Positions 1 to 12,463 are shown, counted from the first letter of the stretch. The stretch: DNA of 64,000 nt from Ctenosaura bakeri (GCA_948474755.1 CAOLHI010001026.1:248001-312000), one strand, 5' to 3'. A program made the numbers and translations. The notes: generated by a model not told the origin, from the letters alone.

Positions 1-1766
1 ATTAGGATCAGATTTTAACATACATTTAATGAATTCACACCTCTTGAAACCAAATGATTTTTTTTCCTTATTGTAATGCCATACATTTCTTAGTTTGTAA
101 AAATAAAACTGTGTTAGGAAAAAAAAGGTACATGGGAATGTCTACTTTCTTGATCATATGAGAATGAATAGAAAAATTAATACAAAAATATATACACTTT
201 AGAAAATGTACAGGGCAGAGAGAGAGAAAAGCTTGCAATCCAGTCATGATCCAGTGAGAATGAATTTGGCAATGGGAAATGGGGAATGTAACAAGAGTGA
301 CCTTTATAGACTTGCCCACAGATGCTCATGGTTGCCATATGGTACTGTTGAGAATGAATTGCCTTCTCACTTAGAATGATGATGAGCTGTTGTACAGAAA
401 GTTTCTGTAAAACCAGACCACAGACCTGTGGCCACAGACCAGTGACAACCTATTCAAACCCACTTAGATTCAGAAACTTCGCCAGTTAATGTTCCTAAAT
501 TCCTACAAGCATGCAGACTAGAACTTGCTTTCAAGGAAAAAGTGAATTTTTAGATTCTCTGGATGCCAGTTCTGCATCACATTCTACATTCCATCTTACA
601 AACAACACTGCATACAGACTTTGAATTCCTACCCTAGTATTATGGATCACAGTTGGGTCTGATTCTTGAATCAAATTTATTTTTCCCATTATATCATCAC
701 TAGATGATACATCTTCTGTATAAATGACACTCACCCATTCCCAATTCATATTAAAAGGAAATCCATTTTACTGGAGTGCTACATTGAACCACGATTCTTT
801 GATGGCAGGTATAGAATTACCATGAATAAATTAGTTAACAGCAAGACATTCAAAAATAAACAGAGAGCTGCTTCATATTTGGCTTTGATCTCAGTTAGAT
901 TGAGAACATAGGTCCAATATGCCTAAAACATTTTAGATTTAAACCATCCCCTAAAGAACAGAAAGAGCTGTGAACATTACATGAGCTAATTCCTGAATGA
1001 ATTCATTTCCATGCTTTCTTCTTCATTCAGATTCTTTCTCTTCTATCAATATTACTGTATTTTTGGTGGGGGGAGGGGGCCTGATAGAAGGCTGTGATTT
1101 TTCAGTGTTTCACATTGACCTCTGTAAGGACCATTCTGCCATTTCTCCATGCAAAATTGCTCCCATCAGGTTTTGCCATCTTTTGGAATGTATAGCAAGA
1201 TTGAGGGAGTAGGAAGATGTGCCCCCAGTGGGCAGCAGAAGGTAATGCATTGCTCCACCACAGAGAAGTTACACATCCCTATTTTGATCAGTACAGTTGG
1301 CTCAGTCAAACAGCCAGAAATCCAAATGAAGGTTTTCTTTCTTTCTGTAGAACCAAACTGTTGATCCTTTTGTCCTATTCCCTCCTGGTTTTACCCAACG
1401 TGGTTATCCTTGTGTCCTTTAAATGTAATGTCTGTACCTGCCCTAGAGTATAAATACTAGGTGTGTGTTTTTGACTGCAGGACCTAGAGTGAACTGTCTG
1501 ACACACAGCTTCAAGAATCTCCCTTGGTGCCACATGGCTCATCATCCTCTTCCTCCATAATTCTGTCCTTCCTAGTAAAATCCTCCTCCACAGCCATATC
1601 TCTTTTCCCAGAAACAGAGTTCTTTTTCTAACATCACATTGTATTTCTGTAGGCCTAGACAGCCATTGGCCATGCAGGCTAGAAAATTCTAGAAATTACA
1701 ATTCAAAGAAAATAGCTAATTAACTTTGCCCAAGTTCTGCTCCCAATGGAACAGGAGAGCAGCGAG
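1..1766. other. No gene or repeat recognised
   Basis: This is AT-rich sequence with only short random ORFs. A G-rich run lies near 1063-1080. I see no transposon family, exon-like block or RNA gene. Confidence 0.5.
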
Positions 1767-1776
1767 TGGTTATTTT

Positions 1777-2013
1777 GTTGCTGTGTGCCTTCAAGTTGTT
1801 TCCAACTTATGGCAACCCTAAGGCACACTTATCATGCGGTTTTCTTGGGAAGATTGGTTCAGAAGGCATTTGCCATTGCCTTCTTCTGAGGATGAGAGAA
1901 TATGACTTGTTTAAGATCAACTAGTGGGTTTCCATGGCCAGGAGGGGATTTGAACCCTAGTCTCTAGAACTGTAGTCTAATGCTCAAATTATTCCATCAC
2001 ACTGGCTCTCAAA
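1777..2013 (-). mobile_element. tRNA-derived SINE (squamate MIR/CORE-like type)
   Basis: Read on the minus strand, the order is a tRNA-like head with a box-B-like segment, a CORE-like stretch (gatcttaaacaagtcat region), and a tail ending in ...cttgaaggcacacagcaaca. The insertion is bounded by a perfect 10-bp duplication, tggttatttt, at 1767-1776 and 2014-2023. That duplication shows an intact LINE-type retroposition event. The same family recurs at about 14240, 21594, 30525, 46320 and 58629. Confidence 0.85.
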
Positions 2014-2023
2014 TGGTTATTTT

Positions 2024-4003
2024 AGACTGTATTAAATCAAAGGACTTGGTGGTCTGATCCAGTGAGAGGGAGCTTCATATCTTTGTTTATCAGAAAGATA
2101 GCATATGTTCTGAAAGGAAGGAAATATTGTTTTCTTTCTTTCCTTTTTAAACAGACTAGATTTTAACTTTCTGTCCAGAAAATTGATGCTCATGGAATAT
2201 AATTACTTCTGTGAAACTGTACAAAACAGCTGTAAATATTCCCTGTATACCTGGAATACTTTTTTACCAAGTGCTGTAGAATGCATTTGTTTAAACAAAA
2301 GCAGCATAATGATGTGGCAATGCGGCTGTCACTCTGTACGGAAGAGTATATTAAAAATTTACAAAGCAGGGGGGAATGGTTGCTGCGTCATTCAGAAGGA
2401 TCTTGTGTGCTTCAGATGTGATTAAAATTCACTGGAAAAAATAATAGTGATCCTGTGGCATATTCCCATGACCTACCAGGCAGCTTTGAGGAACAAACAA
2501 ATCTTTCTAGGGAGGAGCTGGAGGAACGGTTGATAGCAGCTGAACACAAAGATACTGCACACAAATGCCTGAACACAGAAAAAAGATATTGACAATGCTT
2601 TCCAAATTCTGTCACTAACACTGCATAGCCTGCCCAAGATGGTCAAGCAATCTATAATGTAAGGAATGTCAAGGCCCATCCAGGTGAGAGGCAAATGGTA
2701 GGAAACAAACAGGCCAGGTTGTACAGTAAGGGAATAATGTTATAAAAGAGCAGAGGTGGATAGTGTAGACTGCCTATCAGATTCTGGAGCAGAATGGTGT
2801 GGGTACAAGGACAGGGCACAGCAATGGTTGTTTTGTACCTTCCCTTGCAGAGTAATTGTCTAGAATGGAAAAGTACGCCTAAGAAAATGTTTTGCTAAAA
2901 CCAGCAGGATTCCTATTGGCTCCCCAGGTTGCTGATTCCTTCAAGACTGACTACCTGCAGTTTTCTTTGCTGTTGCTGCCAGGACAAACCAATGGAGAAG
3001 CATTACTAGCCGTTCTTTTTACTAGCATTTTAGAGTTAGCAGTCTTTGTGTGTCTATACTCCCTAATTGCTAGTCTGCATTATGGTGACTGCCTGTTTGC
3101 TTTTCTATAGCCTCTCACTTCTTACATCACTCCAACCTGTTCTTCCCCCACCCACCCCCTCTCTCTCTCTCTCTCCTCCAAAAGACCCTATGTTTGACTA
3201 TGAACTTATTCATTTCCTCTGATAGACCCTGTGGGTGGAAGGATGGAGGACTGCTTGTAGTTAAACTCCTGTCCTTGCCAATTTGATTACTTTGCATGAG
3301 ATCCATGATCATCTCCTGCAACTTGCAAACCATGCCATTGAGTAGAGGATTAAGATATCTGGGTCTTTCTCCCACTTCTCCTAGCTTTAGCCATTCTGAC
3401 AACTTTCACTGAACTTGTTACAGTAAGACTCTGAAAACCAATTGAATAAGAAATGAAATTGCACATAATATTCACAAACATTCCAACTATTGAAAGAACA
3501 GAATTGTACTTTTCAACTATTCAGGGAAAACAATGTTTGAATCACCTGTTTGAGGACAAGAAATGCTATCAATCAGTTTGGCTGGAATTAAAACTGTATC
3601 TTGGCAACAAAATCAGGAATAGCTTTGGGGAGACAAGGTGAGGACTATGAAGGTGAGGAATGAACAGCATCAACCATGAGCATGGCCATTATTAACAGTG
3701 GATGAGAGACACCACACTCTATTACATAGCAGGCAGACCAGAGTTTCCATCCCCATATGGAAAAACCTTCTATTGACTTCAGAATTGGCCATGCTGTTTG
3801 GGATCGTAAGAGCTGTAACCACACATGTCTAAAGAAGACCAGGAAAGTTCTGCTAGAGGCTGGCCATGTCAGCTTATGTCAAAGCCAGATTCAGATAACC
3901 AGTTCTATTCAGCAAAACCTAGAGGTAGAACACTCCAAGGTAACAATATTTTGACAGGTTTTTCTATAGGACATCAACCTTTATTCATTAAGCACACAAC
4001 TTT
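2024..4003. other. No gene or repeat recognised
   Basis: The stretch holds only short ORFs and a small CT-rich simple repeat at about 3158-3176. No domain or transposon similarity was recognised. Confidence 0.45.
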
Positions 4004-4205
4004 GGCCATTTCCACCCTACACTGTTACAGTGCTATTATTCTACTTTCAACCTCCTGTGGAATTCTGGGATTTGTAGTTTACTGAGGCCAAAGAGCTCTC
4101 TGACTGAGAATTCTAAATGCCACTCCCTAAACTGCAAACCCCAGGATTCCAGAGGATGTTGAAAGGAGAATAATAGCACTGTAACAGTGTAATATGGAAA
4201 TAGCC
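4004..4205. mobile_element. Palindromic MITE, family A, copy 1
   Basis: The terminal inverted repeats are GGCCATTTCCACCCTACACT and its near-complement ending GGAAATAGCC. The inner arms hold the typical pair of ctttcaacctcctgtggaat and a matching complement. The element is flanked by a 3-bp duplication, ttt, at 4001-4003 and 4206-4208. There is no coding capacity. The structure is a non-autonomous DNA transposon, probably PIF/Harbinger-like because of the GG-C termini and 3-bp duplication. Confidence 0.85.
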
Positions 4206-5417
4206 TTTGTTAGGAATTGTACTGTTACTGTTTTTTGTTTTCTTTTAAAGTCTTGGCCTGCATATTTTCAATTTTATTATAGGTGTGAAAGACCATGCAC
4301 ATTTTTTCTTAGCCAAACAGACATAAAGTAAATCAATAGTGCATGCTGTCAACACAGATCTCATCTTGTTAAGATCTTTCCCGAAAACAAAGCAAAGCAA
4401 AAACAAAGCAAGATACAGAATCTTAACTAAGGACTAAGTGAGGATATGGAACTAAGGACCAACTAAGGACATGGATTAGCACCACCTGTTCTTCGGAGAT
4501 GTTGCTTATATAATTAGAAGATGTTACTAACTTTACCTGTCAGTCTTAGCTGCCCTGGAGAGAACAAGCCTCTCATAATTGGGCACCAAATACAAAACTC
4601 TGTAAGAATGAAAAAAATAGTAATTGAGGTGTCAATGTGTGAAGTCTACCTGCTGCAAACATCCCCTCTAAATGTGGCACAAATCCATCCAGCTGTTTTG
4701 TGTGATTAAGTTAAAAAAAAAAAGGTCACTCAAACTTAATTTATATAGATAGCATATTCTTAGTTTATTGTGATGCTTTACAGTCCAGGCTGATTGGTTT
4801 ATGTTTCGGTAGGAGTTAGTGACAAACATTTCCTAGATAGTTGGAAGTCACTCTTCTGATTTTGAGCTACCATGCCCATCAGAGTTTGAGAAAAAGACTA
4901 TTGAAAGGAGACACAGAGAGATAGTTTGGAGGCATGTTACATTACATTGTGTAGGGGAAAAGGGGCTCAAAAAAACCATGGAGCTACTATGGCTATATCT
5001 TTAAATAAAATAAATATTACAAAGACACCATATTTCTCCATGTTCTTTTATGCAAAAAGGAAACAAAATCCTCCAATGCCTACAAGAGTATAATTTAAAA
5101 TCCTGTCCAATAGCATAACAGAGAGGACTCAGAAGTGGAAGTAAGGGATGAAGAGAGGAAACAGAAAACATAGAACAAATAGATTCCAAAGCAAATGGCA
5201 TAAGAACTTCAGTATATATTTGAAGAAGATGCAGTACAAAGAAGTAAGGTTTTTAAATAAAATAGGCAGATGGCTATTCTGAGATAGCAGCTGCAATCCA
5301 GCAAGAGATATCTATACACATACCTGGAGCTGAATGGGGAATTGCATGTGCAAATGGATGCAGTTTATGTGATTAATTTATAACCTGATTTCAATAGGGA
5401 TGGAAAGAACATTCAGA
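4206..5417. other. No gene or repeat recognised
   Basis: AT-rich sequence with no recognised element. An oligo-A run lies near 4711-4723. Confidence 0.4.
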
Positions 5418-6250
5418 AGATCATAGAATCTTACAAGTTGGAAAATGCCACAAGGACCATCAAGTCCAAACCTTTCCATGCAGGAATATACAACTACAAC
5501 ACCCTTGAAAGATGCCTAACCAACTTCTGTTTAAAGATCTTCAAAGAAGGAGAATCTACTCCCATTCTCTGAAGCAATCTATTCTACCATCAAACATTGC
5601 TTAGGATAAAAAAAAAAGTTCTTCCTAATATTTATGGAATCTCTTTTCTTGTAATTTGAATCCATTGGATTGTGTTCTAGTCTGTAGAGCAGCAGAAAAC
5701 AAATTGGCTCCATCTTCTAGATGGCATGCCTTCAGATATTTAAAGATAGCTGTCATACCAACTCTCAGTCTTCTCTTCTCTAAGCTAAGTGTATCCAGCT
5801 GCCTAAGTAGTTTCTCATAAAGCTTGGTTTCCAGAGGTTTGCCCTTTTCTGGACATGTACCAGCTGGTTGATATCCTTCTTGAAGTGTGGTGCCCAGAAT
5901 TAGACACAGTATTCCAGGTGAGGTCTGATCAAAGCAGGATAGAGTGGCACCACTACTTCCCTTGATGCAAACACTATGCTTCTATTGATGCAGACTATAA
6001 GGGCATGATGCAGACACTATTGCTTCATATATTTACTAAGGATCATATGTTTACATAGGCCATGTGTTTACTGAGACCCCTAGATTTTTTTGCATACGTA
6101 CTGCTTTCAGACCATGTGTCACCCATCTTATATTAGTATATTGTATTTTTCTTGACTAAATGCAATATCTTACATTTATATCTGTTGAAGTTTATTTTGT
6201 TAACTTTGTCCCATCAATCCAATCTGTCAAAAATGTTCTGTCAAACATAC
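5418..6250 (-). mobile_element. CR1-clade LINE, 3' region, antisense
   Basis: The start (tcatagaatcttacaagttgg) is the diagnostic CR1 3' terminus read in antisense. It is followed by the familiar antisense blocks: tctagtctgtagagcagcag, atatttaaagatagctgtca and ggtgcccagaattagacaca. The block near 6060-6240 (acccctagatttttttgcat onward) matches the upstream CR1 region. The copy is diverged, with a short A insertion at about 5610. It is a 5'-truncated dead copy with no ORF of useful length. Confidence 0.85.
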
Positions 6251-6339
6251 TAAAAAAAAAAATGACTGGAAAACATATTTCTCAGGTGTTGAGAAACCCT
6301 GATGAGACGGATGCTGGATTAACAAAAATCTTAGCAACT

Positions 6340-6560
6340 AAGGACTTATTCTACACAAATTTGAACATGATTATTTTTTGTGCAGAACCCAGCATTTTTC
6401 TGTGCAAAATGGTAATACTTCTGTGAAAAAATATTTTCTAGCAGAACAATATCTCTACACAAGAATATTTCATCTGCAGAAAACTTTGTTTCCTGCACAA
6501 AACAACCATCTGTGAGCTTTAAGCAGAAAAAGTTTCAAAATGCAAATAGTCTTCAAAAAC
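6340..6560. repeat. Degenerate repeat rich in tgtgcaaaa/gtgcagaa words
   Basis: Words such as ttgtgcagaa, ctgtgcaaaa, cctgcacaaa and ctgcagaaaa recur at irregular spacing. They look like a decayed low-order tandem array. A similar word set is at 53937-54005. Confidence 0.4.
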
Positions 6561-6596
6561 TATTGGATCCTATTGGAGTCATCTTGGATCCCATCC

Positions 6597-6648
6597 AGGA
6601 AGAAAGGCAGGATATTCATCCAGTAAGTAAGTAAATAAATAAATAAGC
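6597..6648 (+). mobile_element. LINE 3' tail (L2-like) ending in (taag/taaa)n
   Basis: A short stretch, aagaaaggcaggatattcat, is followed by tandem taag/aaat units. This resembles the tail of squamate L2 elements. It is too short to be certain. Confidence 0.45.
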
Positions 6649-6850
6649 ATAGTTTTCAAAGATGGCCTCATAGTAAGAAGCAGCTTGCTAAAATTATTTG
6701 CTGCTTCCTTTAAGAAGAACACTAGTAAAAAATTATATCCCTATGATTCAGCAGCTCGGCTTGAGTTAGCATAGCCCAATCAATAAAGTTAACATTGTTG
6801 AATAGAAATACTGTGACATTTGCCCCAGTTGAAAATACATTTGATGAGCA

Positions 6851-7265
6851 TGTGGGGATACACCTGGGGAATGACTTGGCAAGTCATGATGTAATCCCTA
6901 GGGGACAGTAAGGCTGAATCATGGTAATATGAAATCATGGTAAGGGGTTGCATCAGCCATTGCCCCTAGCTGATGAGCTATCAGTAGGTGTGTATAAAAG
7001 AGGTGAGCTCAGACTGTGTCTCTCTCTGACTGTTGCTGACACTATGACACTGACACTCTGTCCAAGCGAGCCTCTGCCTGATGTGATGCCGTGATGCTGT
7101 AATGCTGAACCTATGACTGAGAATCTGCGTATCCTGCTTGTACAGATGTGTATATATTGGAACTTGAAGAATAAAAGTCTCCAGGTATTTTTGGATGACA
7201 ACTCTGTGTGCTAGAGTTACTAACCAGTGGGTAGAATGGGGTCAGTGCTAATGCTGTATGTTACA
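6851..7265 (+). mobile_element. Possible solo LTR (family distinct from the four below)
   Basis: A TATA-like box (tgtataaaag, 6991-7000) precedes a CT-rich leader. A poly(A) signal, AATAAA, follows at 7170-7175, about 175 bp downstream, and a GT-rich tail comes after it. This is the U3-R-U5 order of an LTR. Candidate TG and CA ends lie at 6851 and 7265, but I could not find a convincing target duplication. A host promoter and short transcript is an alternative reading. Confidence 0.4.
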
Positions 7266-7544
7266 CTCTGCTGCTGCTAACACTTGTTGCTGTTTTGATA
7301 CTCTGCTGTGTGTTTAGTGCTTGCCTCTGGGACATGTTTTGCTCAGAGTGCAGTGGTCACTGGGAAGATTTTGTGTTAGGTGCTGTAAATCAATCTCCCG
7401 ACAAGCATTATAGTGATCAGTTGTTTGAAAGGAGGAAGAAAAGGTTGCACTGGGGCCTTTTACCCTTCTTTCTCATCAAAATCACCAGGAATTTGTAGTC
7501 TCCCCCATTTTGTTCTTGAATTCTAGAGAAGAAATGATTGATAG

Positions 7545-7900
7545 TTCATTCATTCATTCATTTAATAATTTATTCAGTTTATGCCCTGCCTTTATCCCCT
7601 CTCACCCAAAGTACTCAAGGCAGCCTATAATGATTTAATAATCAGCTAAAGCCAGCCTAAATTAGAAGGTCTTAAGCTGCCAGCAGAAAGAGAGCAGGGA
7701 GGGGGTCAGGAAGGCTTCCTGTGGAAGGGAGTCTATAGCTTGGAAACTGCCACTGGAAAGACTCTCTCCCATGCCCTCAATAAACATTCCTGTGATGGTG
7801 TTGGGCCTGAGAGAAAGCCCGGCCCTGAGGATCTTAAAATTTGGGCCAGATTGTATAGGGAGATACAGTCTTCTAGATAGTTTTCTTTCTACTGACCAAG
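7545..7900 (-). mobile_element. L2-clade LINE, 3' end, antisense
   Basis: The copy starts with an (attc)n tail at 7548-7562, as L2 ends do. It continues with an antisense version of the L2 C-terminal region, in which ggccctgaggatcttaaaat and gggccagattgtatagggag are recognisable. The corresponding sense region occurs at 18750-18964. No intact frame remains. Confidence 0.7.
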
Positions 7901-9051
7901 GTTATGAGAATCTGCATTTTTCAATTATTTATTGCATTTCATCAAAAGTTCCAAACTGGACACAAACAAACAAATAGCAATGTTGCTGCATTAGGTATTT
8001 TCTAGGGTGGATGGATAGAATGTCTTCAACACCAAAATACCCTGTTTCATGGAGGATGGCAACATATACAGATCTTTATATTTTTAACTTTGTGGACCAC
8101 AGCTGAGAAGTTCAAGGCCTAGATTGTAGTCAAAGCAGTTAAACGGAAATGATAAAAGCTCTGTCCACTACCTAATTTCAGTTAAATGAAAAGCTTTTGA
8201 AACTAATGGAATGATGTTCTTTAGCCTATGGCTAATTCTGCATGAAGTACTTAACCTTGTTCTGCATCTGATAGGGCTAACAATATTGTGACAGACTTCA
8301 ATGTTTTAGAAAGAAGACTCTGCCATGCCACCCATCATTAACTTTGTATGATTTATCATATCATGAGGTTATCATTCTATTCAAGTATGTTACTAATGTT
8401 ATATGCTTTCCATACAATTGCTGTTGTTTTGCACAGACTCTTCTGTATATCACAACTGTCCACTACCAAGTAATATAGGTGGTGGAACCCAGCAATAGAT
8501 TGGGAGATCTGCTGGTATACTTCCAAGAAGATTGTACAGCGCTTTGGCTGAGTTCTTCTCTGGATAAATGATGGTGATAACCATCCACATGAATAATGGG
8601 AAATATCTTGGATATCTTCAACATGCATCTTCTTCAGCATAAGCTGAATCTTCTTGGGTAACCATGGAAATGTCTAGCTAGTTTCTTCGACAAGACAACT
8701 CATGGAGTAAGTTGGAATCCTTGTATCATACTGCATGTTGCATCTCTACTAAGCATCACTATAGAAAGAGGAGAATTTGCTTGTTACTTCCATCTTCCTT
8801 TTGAGCTCTTTCCAACAGGAGAAAATCTAGTTATTTAATGATCAGTCTAGGGGGCCTTTTCTCAACCATTATCTTAATTCCTTCCTTTAGTTCTCATTCA
8901 TAGTCACTTGCACAGGTAAGTGGATCTAGCATGGATTGCAGCTAAAAAGACAAAGTGACTCTAAAATGGGACAATAACTCTATCCTATTCCTTCTCACCT
9001 CTCTCACACACACACTAATATCACCTCCCAACACAGCTCACAAAATAACTG
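7901..9051. other. Unassigned region with one 87-codon antisense ORF
   Basis: The minus-strand ORF at 8377-8640 shows no domain, signal peptide or motif that I recognise. Its surroundings carry stops in all frames. A decayed element or processed pseudogene is possible, but nothing supports a gene call. Confidence 0.3.
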
Positions 9052-9917
9052 TGTTACCCTGTTCTTGGGGGTCCCAGGAGGGGTGCCCAAATAACCAAAT
9101 AAAAACACAAGATGGGGAAATTAACTGGAGCACTCTCTTAAGCTAGCAAGAGGCAGGGTAACTCAGCAGGGATCTTGCGACCCAGCTTCTACGAGGTCAG
9201 GTTGGAAGAGCAGTCAGACAGGTTTTAAAAATAGCAAAACTGATAACTTTATTAAAAGACAGACAACAGAAAAGACAACACAAGCGCACAGCTAACTTAG
9301 GAAATTAGAAGTGAGAGTTTTCGGGGGAAATAGGTGATATGACGCCTTTTCTCATAGTCCTGAAGAGATTGAGGGTTGCAGGAAAGAAAGCTCAGCGTGG
9401 TTCGCCGAGGGGAGTTTGTCAGACCAAATGGCAGTAAGGGGGGATGGAAGTCCAGAGCAATCCGAGAAGGACTTGGAATCAGGGAGTTTTTATAGGGTGG
9501 ATTGTGCCTACAGGCCATGCCATACTCAGTGAGAACAATGCGAGTTTGGAGCGGGACAAAGGGTTGGGAAAGGTCAAGTTTTACATGATCGGCTTAGCGC
9601 AGGTTTGACAATAGTGTAGCCAGCATGCAAATGGCTTGGCATTGTAAGGGCATCGGCTCGAGGCCTAATGTCTTTGTGTAGAGTCGTGCTTAAGCAATGG
9701 GTGTCTGCAAGAGAGGTCCCTGAAGCGACGGAGCGGTGTTAATCTGCCTGCCTAAGTGGGAGTTGGAATGCCCAGCACTTACTGGCCGCGCCTGCATACA
9801 TGCCTGTCCAGTGGCCTCACAAACACATGGAGTGGGGTGGCAGAGAAAGGTCAAATGATTTGATATCAAAAAGAGATATCTAGTGCTATCACCGGGTAGG
9901 CCTGAACTATAGTAATA
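9052..9917 (-). mobile_element. Solo LTR, copy 1 of 4 (gypsy- or ERV-like)
   Basis: On the minus strand the segment ends in GGGTAACA and carries a TATA-like tataaaaactccc (rc of 9486-9498). A poly(A) signal, AATAAAG, lies near 9249-9255 in antisense. It aligns along its length with 23918-24755, including the paired atatc motifs near the 5' end and ccactccatgtgtttgtgag. There is no gag, pol or env on either side, so it is a solo LTR. A 7-bp match, aataact, at 9044-9050 and 9914-9920 overlaps the termini and may include a short target duplication. Confidence 0.75.
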
Positions 9918-9920
9918 ACT

Positions 9921-10710
9921 TTACAAAAGAGTAAAAGCTTCCATTTTGTCAAGGAAGAGAAGACAGTAGCTCATCCCTTCTCTTTATCTGAATGCATACA
10001 AATATACACACGCTGCATATGCCTACTTGGAACTAGAAAGAGGCAAACTGGATTAAATAATAGTCACCCTCATATTGTTCTAACAGTAGGAAGACCAGAA
10101 ATTGAAGGCTTATATAGCTTGATCTTCCACAGTCACTCTGCAAGCTATCTTCAAGCATTTGGACCAAACCTTCCATTCTTAGGTAGACCCCTTACTCTTT
10201 TTCCTGAGGAATGCATCTATTTTATGAAGCACACATTTGTACCCCAATTTTCAAGGGTCTAGCTTTCATTATTTTGGAAGCTATGGTGGAAGAAAGACAG
10301 AGAGATTCTCACACACTTTCATTATTATATGTGGATATTTTATTGTGATTTGGAGGATAAATTTTGGGACACAGTGTCCCTATCCCATCTCTGTCTTGTA
10401 CTTGTACTCTATTTCTTAATTAAGTTCCTTGTCTCTGAGAATCAACAGTTTGCTTTCTGTGACGGGGTGCTGAAAGAGAAACTGAGTTCAGAACAACAGT
10501 TTTGTGTGATGAACTTCAGACTCCACTTGGGCCTTTGTCCTTGGGCAGTTACTTTTCTTTTAGCCATTCCTGTTTGCCTTCTACAAAATTGGTGTTTTCC
10601 GCTTGATCACATATACCATAGCATACATTTTGTGAGATCACTCTTGGCATTCTCAAAATTTGAAATGCACTCATCAGCTCAAAAAAGATGGGTGACCTAT
10701 GATGTAGGCA
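9921..10710. other. No gene recognised
   Basis: A 141-codon plus-strand ORF (10329-10754) runs through here into the 5S SINE. It has a hydrophobic composition but no recognisable domain, and it ends inside a mobile element, so I do not call it a gene. Confidence 0.4.
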
Positions 10711-10714
10711 AAAT

Positions 10715-10937
10715 ACCCCAAAGGGACCAGATCCCATTTGATTGTGGAAGCTAAGTATGGTCAGCCTTGGCTAGTAGTTGAATGGAAACCACCAATGAAT
10801 ACCAGGTACTTGAGACTATATTTCAGAGGAAGGAACTGACAAAACCACCTCTGAGTATTCCTTGCCCAAGAAAAACCTATGAAATTTATGGGATCACTAG
10901 AAATCAACAGGAGACTCGAAGACATATACACACACAA
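10715..10937 (+). mobile_element. 5S rRNA-derived SINE, copy 1
   Basis: The head keeps 5S rRNA sequence (gatcccatttgattgtggaa, then gctaagtatggtcagccttgg). A body (cagaggaaggaactgacaaaaccacc in altered form) and a ...gactcgaagacatata tail follow. It is an old copy with CpG decay. It is a retroposon, not a 5S gene, because the internal promoter and the rest of the rRNA are missing. Confidence 0.8.
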
Positions 10938-11935
10938 CTGGCTATAGAATGTCGTTGCACGCAGCAGAGGTAGATTCAAGTGAAACCATTTTAAGAGGCT
11001 GGTCAAAAGGTCTCAGTCTATTGCACTAAATACCTTGTTTTTTGTAATTATTACCTCACTCCATGCAATGAAAATCAGAGTCCACAAAGTGAACCGCTAT
11101 GGAAATGTAGCCTGCCTTGCGTGGAAAAAATCTTCTTTGTTGTTTAAATATACAGCATATGCAAGAGGGGGAAAAAACCTTTTAACTAGCAAGATGGGTG
11201 ATAGAGATGCTGATTATACAACTGTTGTGCTGCCCAGCAGTATTGATAAATAATGCTGCTTGACAGGTCTGCCAACATTTTCTCAGCAACATAGCCCCAA
11301 AACAGAATGAACTTTTTTGTGCATGCGTGCAGCTAAGACCTAGTAGAAGAAAACAAAATAAACATGTGTTTTTTCTTTCTTCATCTCCCAGCACCATTTG
11401 ACTTCTTTATCCTCAAAGCTTCTGCTCTTCCTCTCTTGATCTTCTGAGAGTAACATTAAAGGCAACTGTGGATAGAATGAGGTGAAAAGTGTAAATATAT
11501 CATTCAACCCAAGAAGTTTTTTGGTTGAACTCATTTGGCATTATTCAACATTATAAACACAGTTGCTGGGGTTAATTAGATTTTTGACCCCTAAAATGTG
11601 CAAGTACCTCTGATGAGTTCCTTGCAACTGATAAATTTGGTGGGTGCACATGATGCCCAGGAAGCATAACAAACCAACTGTGAATGAATGAAATCTTAAT
11701 CTTCGCTCTTACAAGGATGGCAAATATGTACTTGACATTTAATTAAATATCCAAATGTCCACTAAATCTATAATAAACTGCTTTTGAAGACCTCTAAATG
11801 TCAGGGGAAATCTCATTTTATATAAAATGCACAGACTTTTCTTCTCTCACCTCTCCTTCCCTTTAACTACTGAAGCTGGGAGGAAAAATGAAGCCTTTTA
11901 AGAATTATTCAGTAACAAGTACAAACATACTGAGC
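10938..11935. other. No gene or repeat recognised
   Basis: Only short ORFs are present. Confidence 0.4.
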
Positions 11936-12463
11936 TCTATAGGTTGTTGTGGGTTTTCTGGGCTTTGAGGCTGTGTTCTGTTAGTATTTTCTCCTGATGT
12001 TTCACCTGCATCTGTGGCTGGCATCTTCAGAGCATCTGGTGGCATGGAAGTGAGACAGAGTATATATACTTGTGTAGTCCCCGGGTGGGAGGGAGCAATT
12101 TGCATGTGTTACAGTTGGCCTGTGTGACGGCCTATTGTTAAATGGGATATCCCCCAGGGTGTATTGTTAGTCAGGGGATATGCATAACAGTGTGTCAAGT
12201 ACATTAGCAACCCATTGTACTGTTCCTTATAGAGGGACTTCCAGAGTCTGGGTAGTGTTCACTGGCATTTTTTTGAGTCTTGATTTTAGTGTTCTTCAGT
12301 ACTGGTAGTCAACTTTTGTTTACTTTCCAAGGTTCTTCTTTCCTGTTGAAATTGTCCATGTGTTTATGGATTTTGATGACCTCTCTGTGCAGTCTTGATG
12401 TTTCTTCATCAGTTTCCCTATATGGTCAGTGACCCCTTTGATGTATGGATCACATACATATAT
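11936..12463 (-). mobile_element. Penelope-like element 1, 3' part (end of ORF plus 3' UTR)
   Basis: On the minus strand, 12463 to about 12315 encodes the tail of a PLE endonuclease domain (LHREVIKIHKHMDNF-like frame). The 3' UTR follows, with the hallmark block ctgaagatgccagccacaga (12011-12030 complement) and the end ...ccagaaaacccacaacaacc. This is the 3' half of one element. Its 5' neighbour lies in the opposite orientation immediately to the right. Confidence 0.8.
11996..12030 (-). ncRNA. Hammerhead-ribozyme-like core in Penelope 1
   Basis: Read on the minus strand: CTGAAGA (12024-12030), one extra base, a stem GCC...GGT with loop, then GAAA (12000-12003) followed by C-ATC. This is the CUGANGA / stem II / GAAA layout of the hammerhead ribozyme, which is known from Penelope-like elements. 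The stem is short, has a G-U closing pair and a one-base spacer. ATC stands where a GTC cleavage triplet would be expected. It is probably inactive or weak; the assignment is inferred. Confidence 0.45.

Noticed and set aside
8377..8640. 87-codon minus-strand ORF as a host gene
   Set aside because: There is no domain, no splice context and no homolog I recognise; flanking frames are full of stops.
10329..10754. 141-codon plus-strand ORF with hydrophobic stretches
   Set aside because: It terminates inside a 5S-derived SINE and shows no recognisable motif or exon context.
10715..10790. 5S rRNA gene
   Set aside because: Only part of the 5S sequence is present and it continues into a SINE body; the same head occurs in a near-full SINE at 38407-38615.
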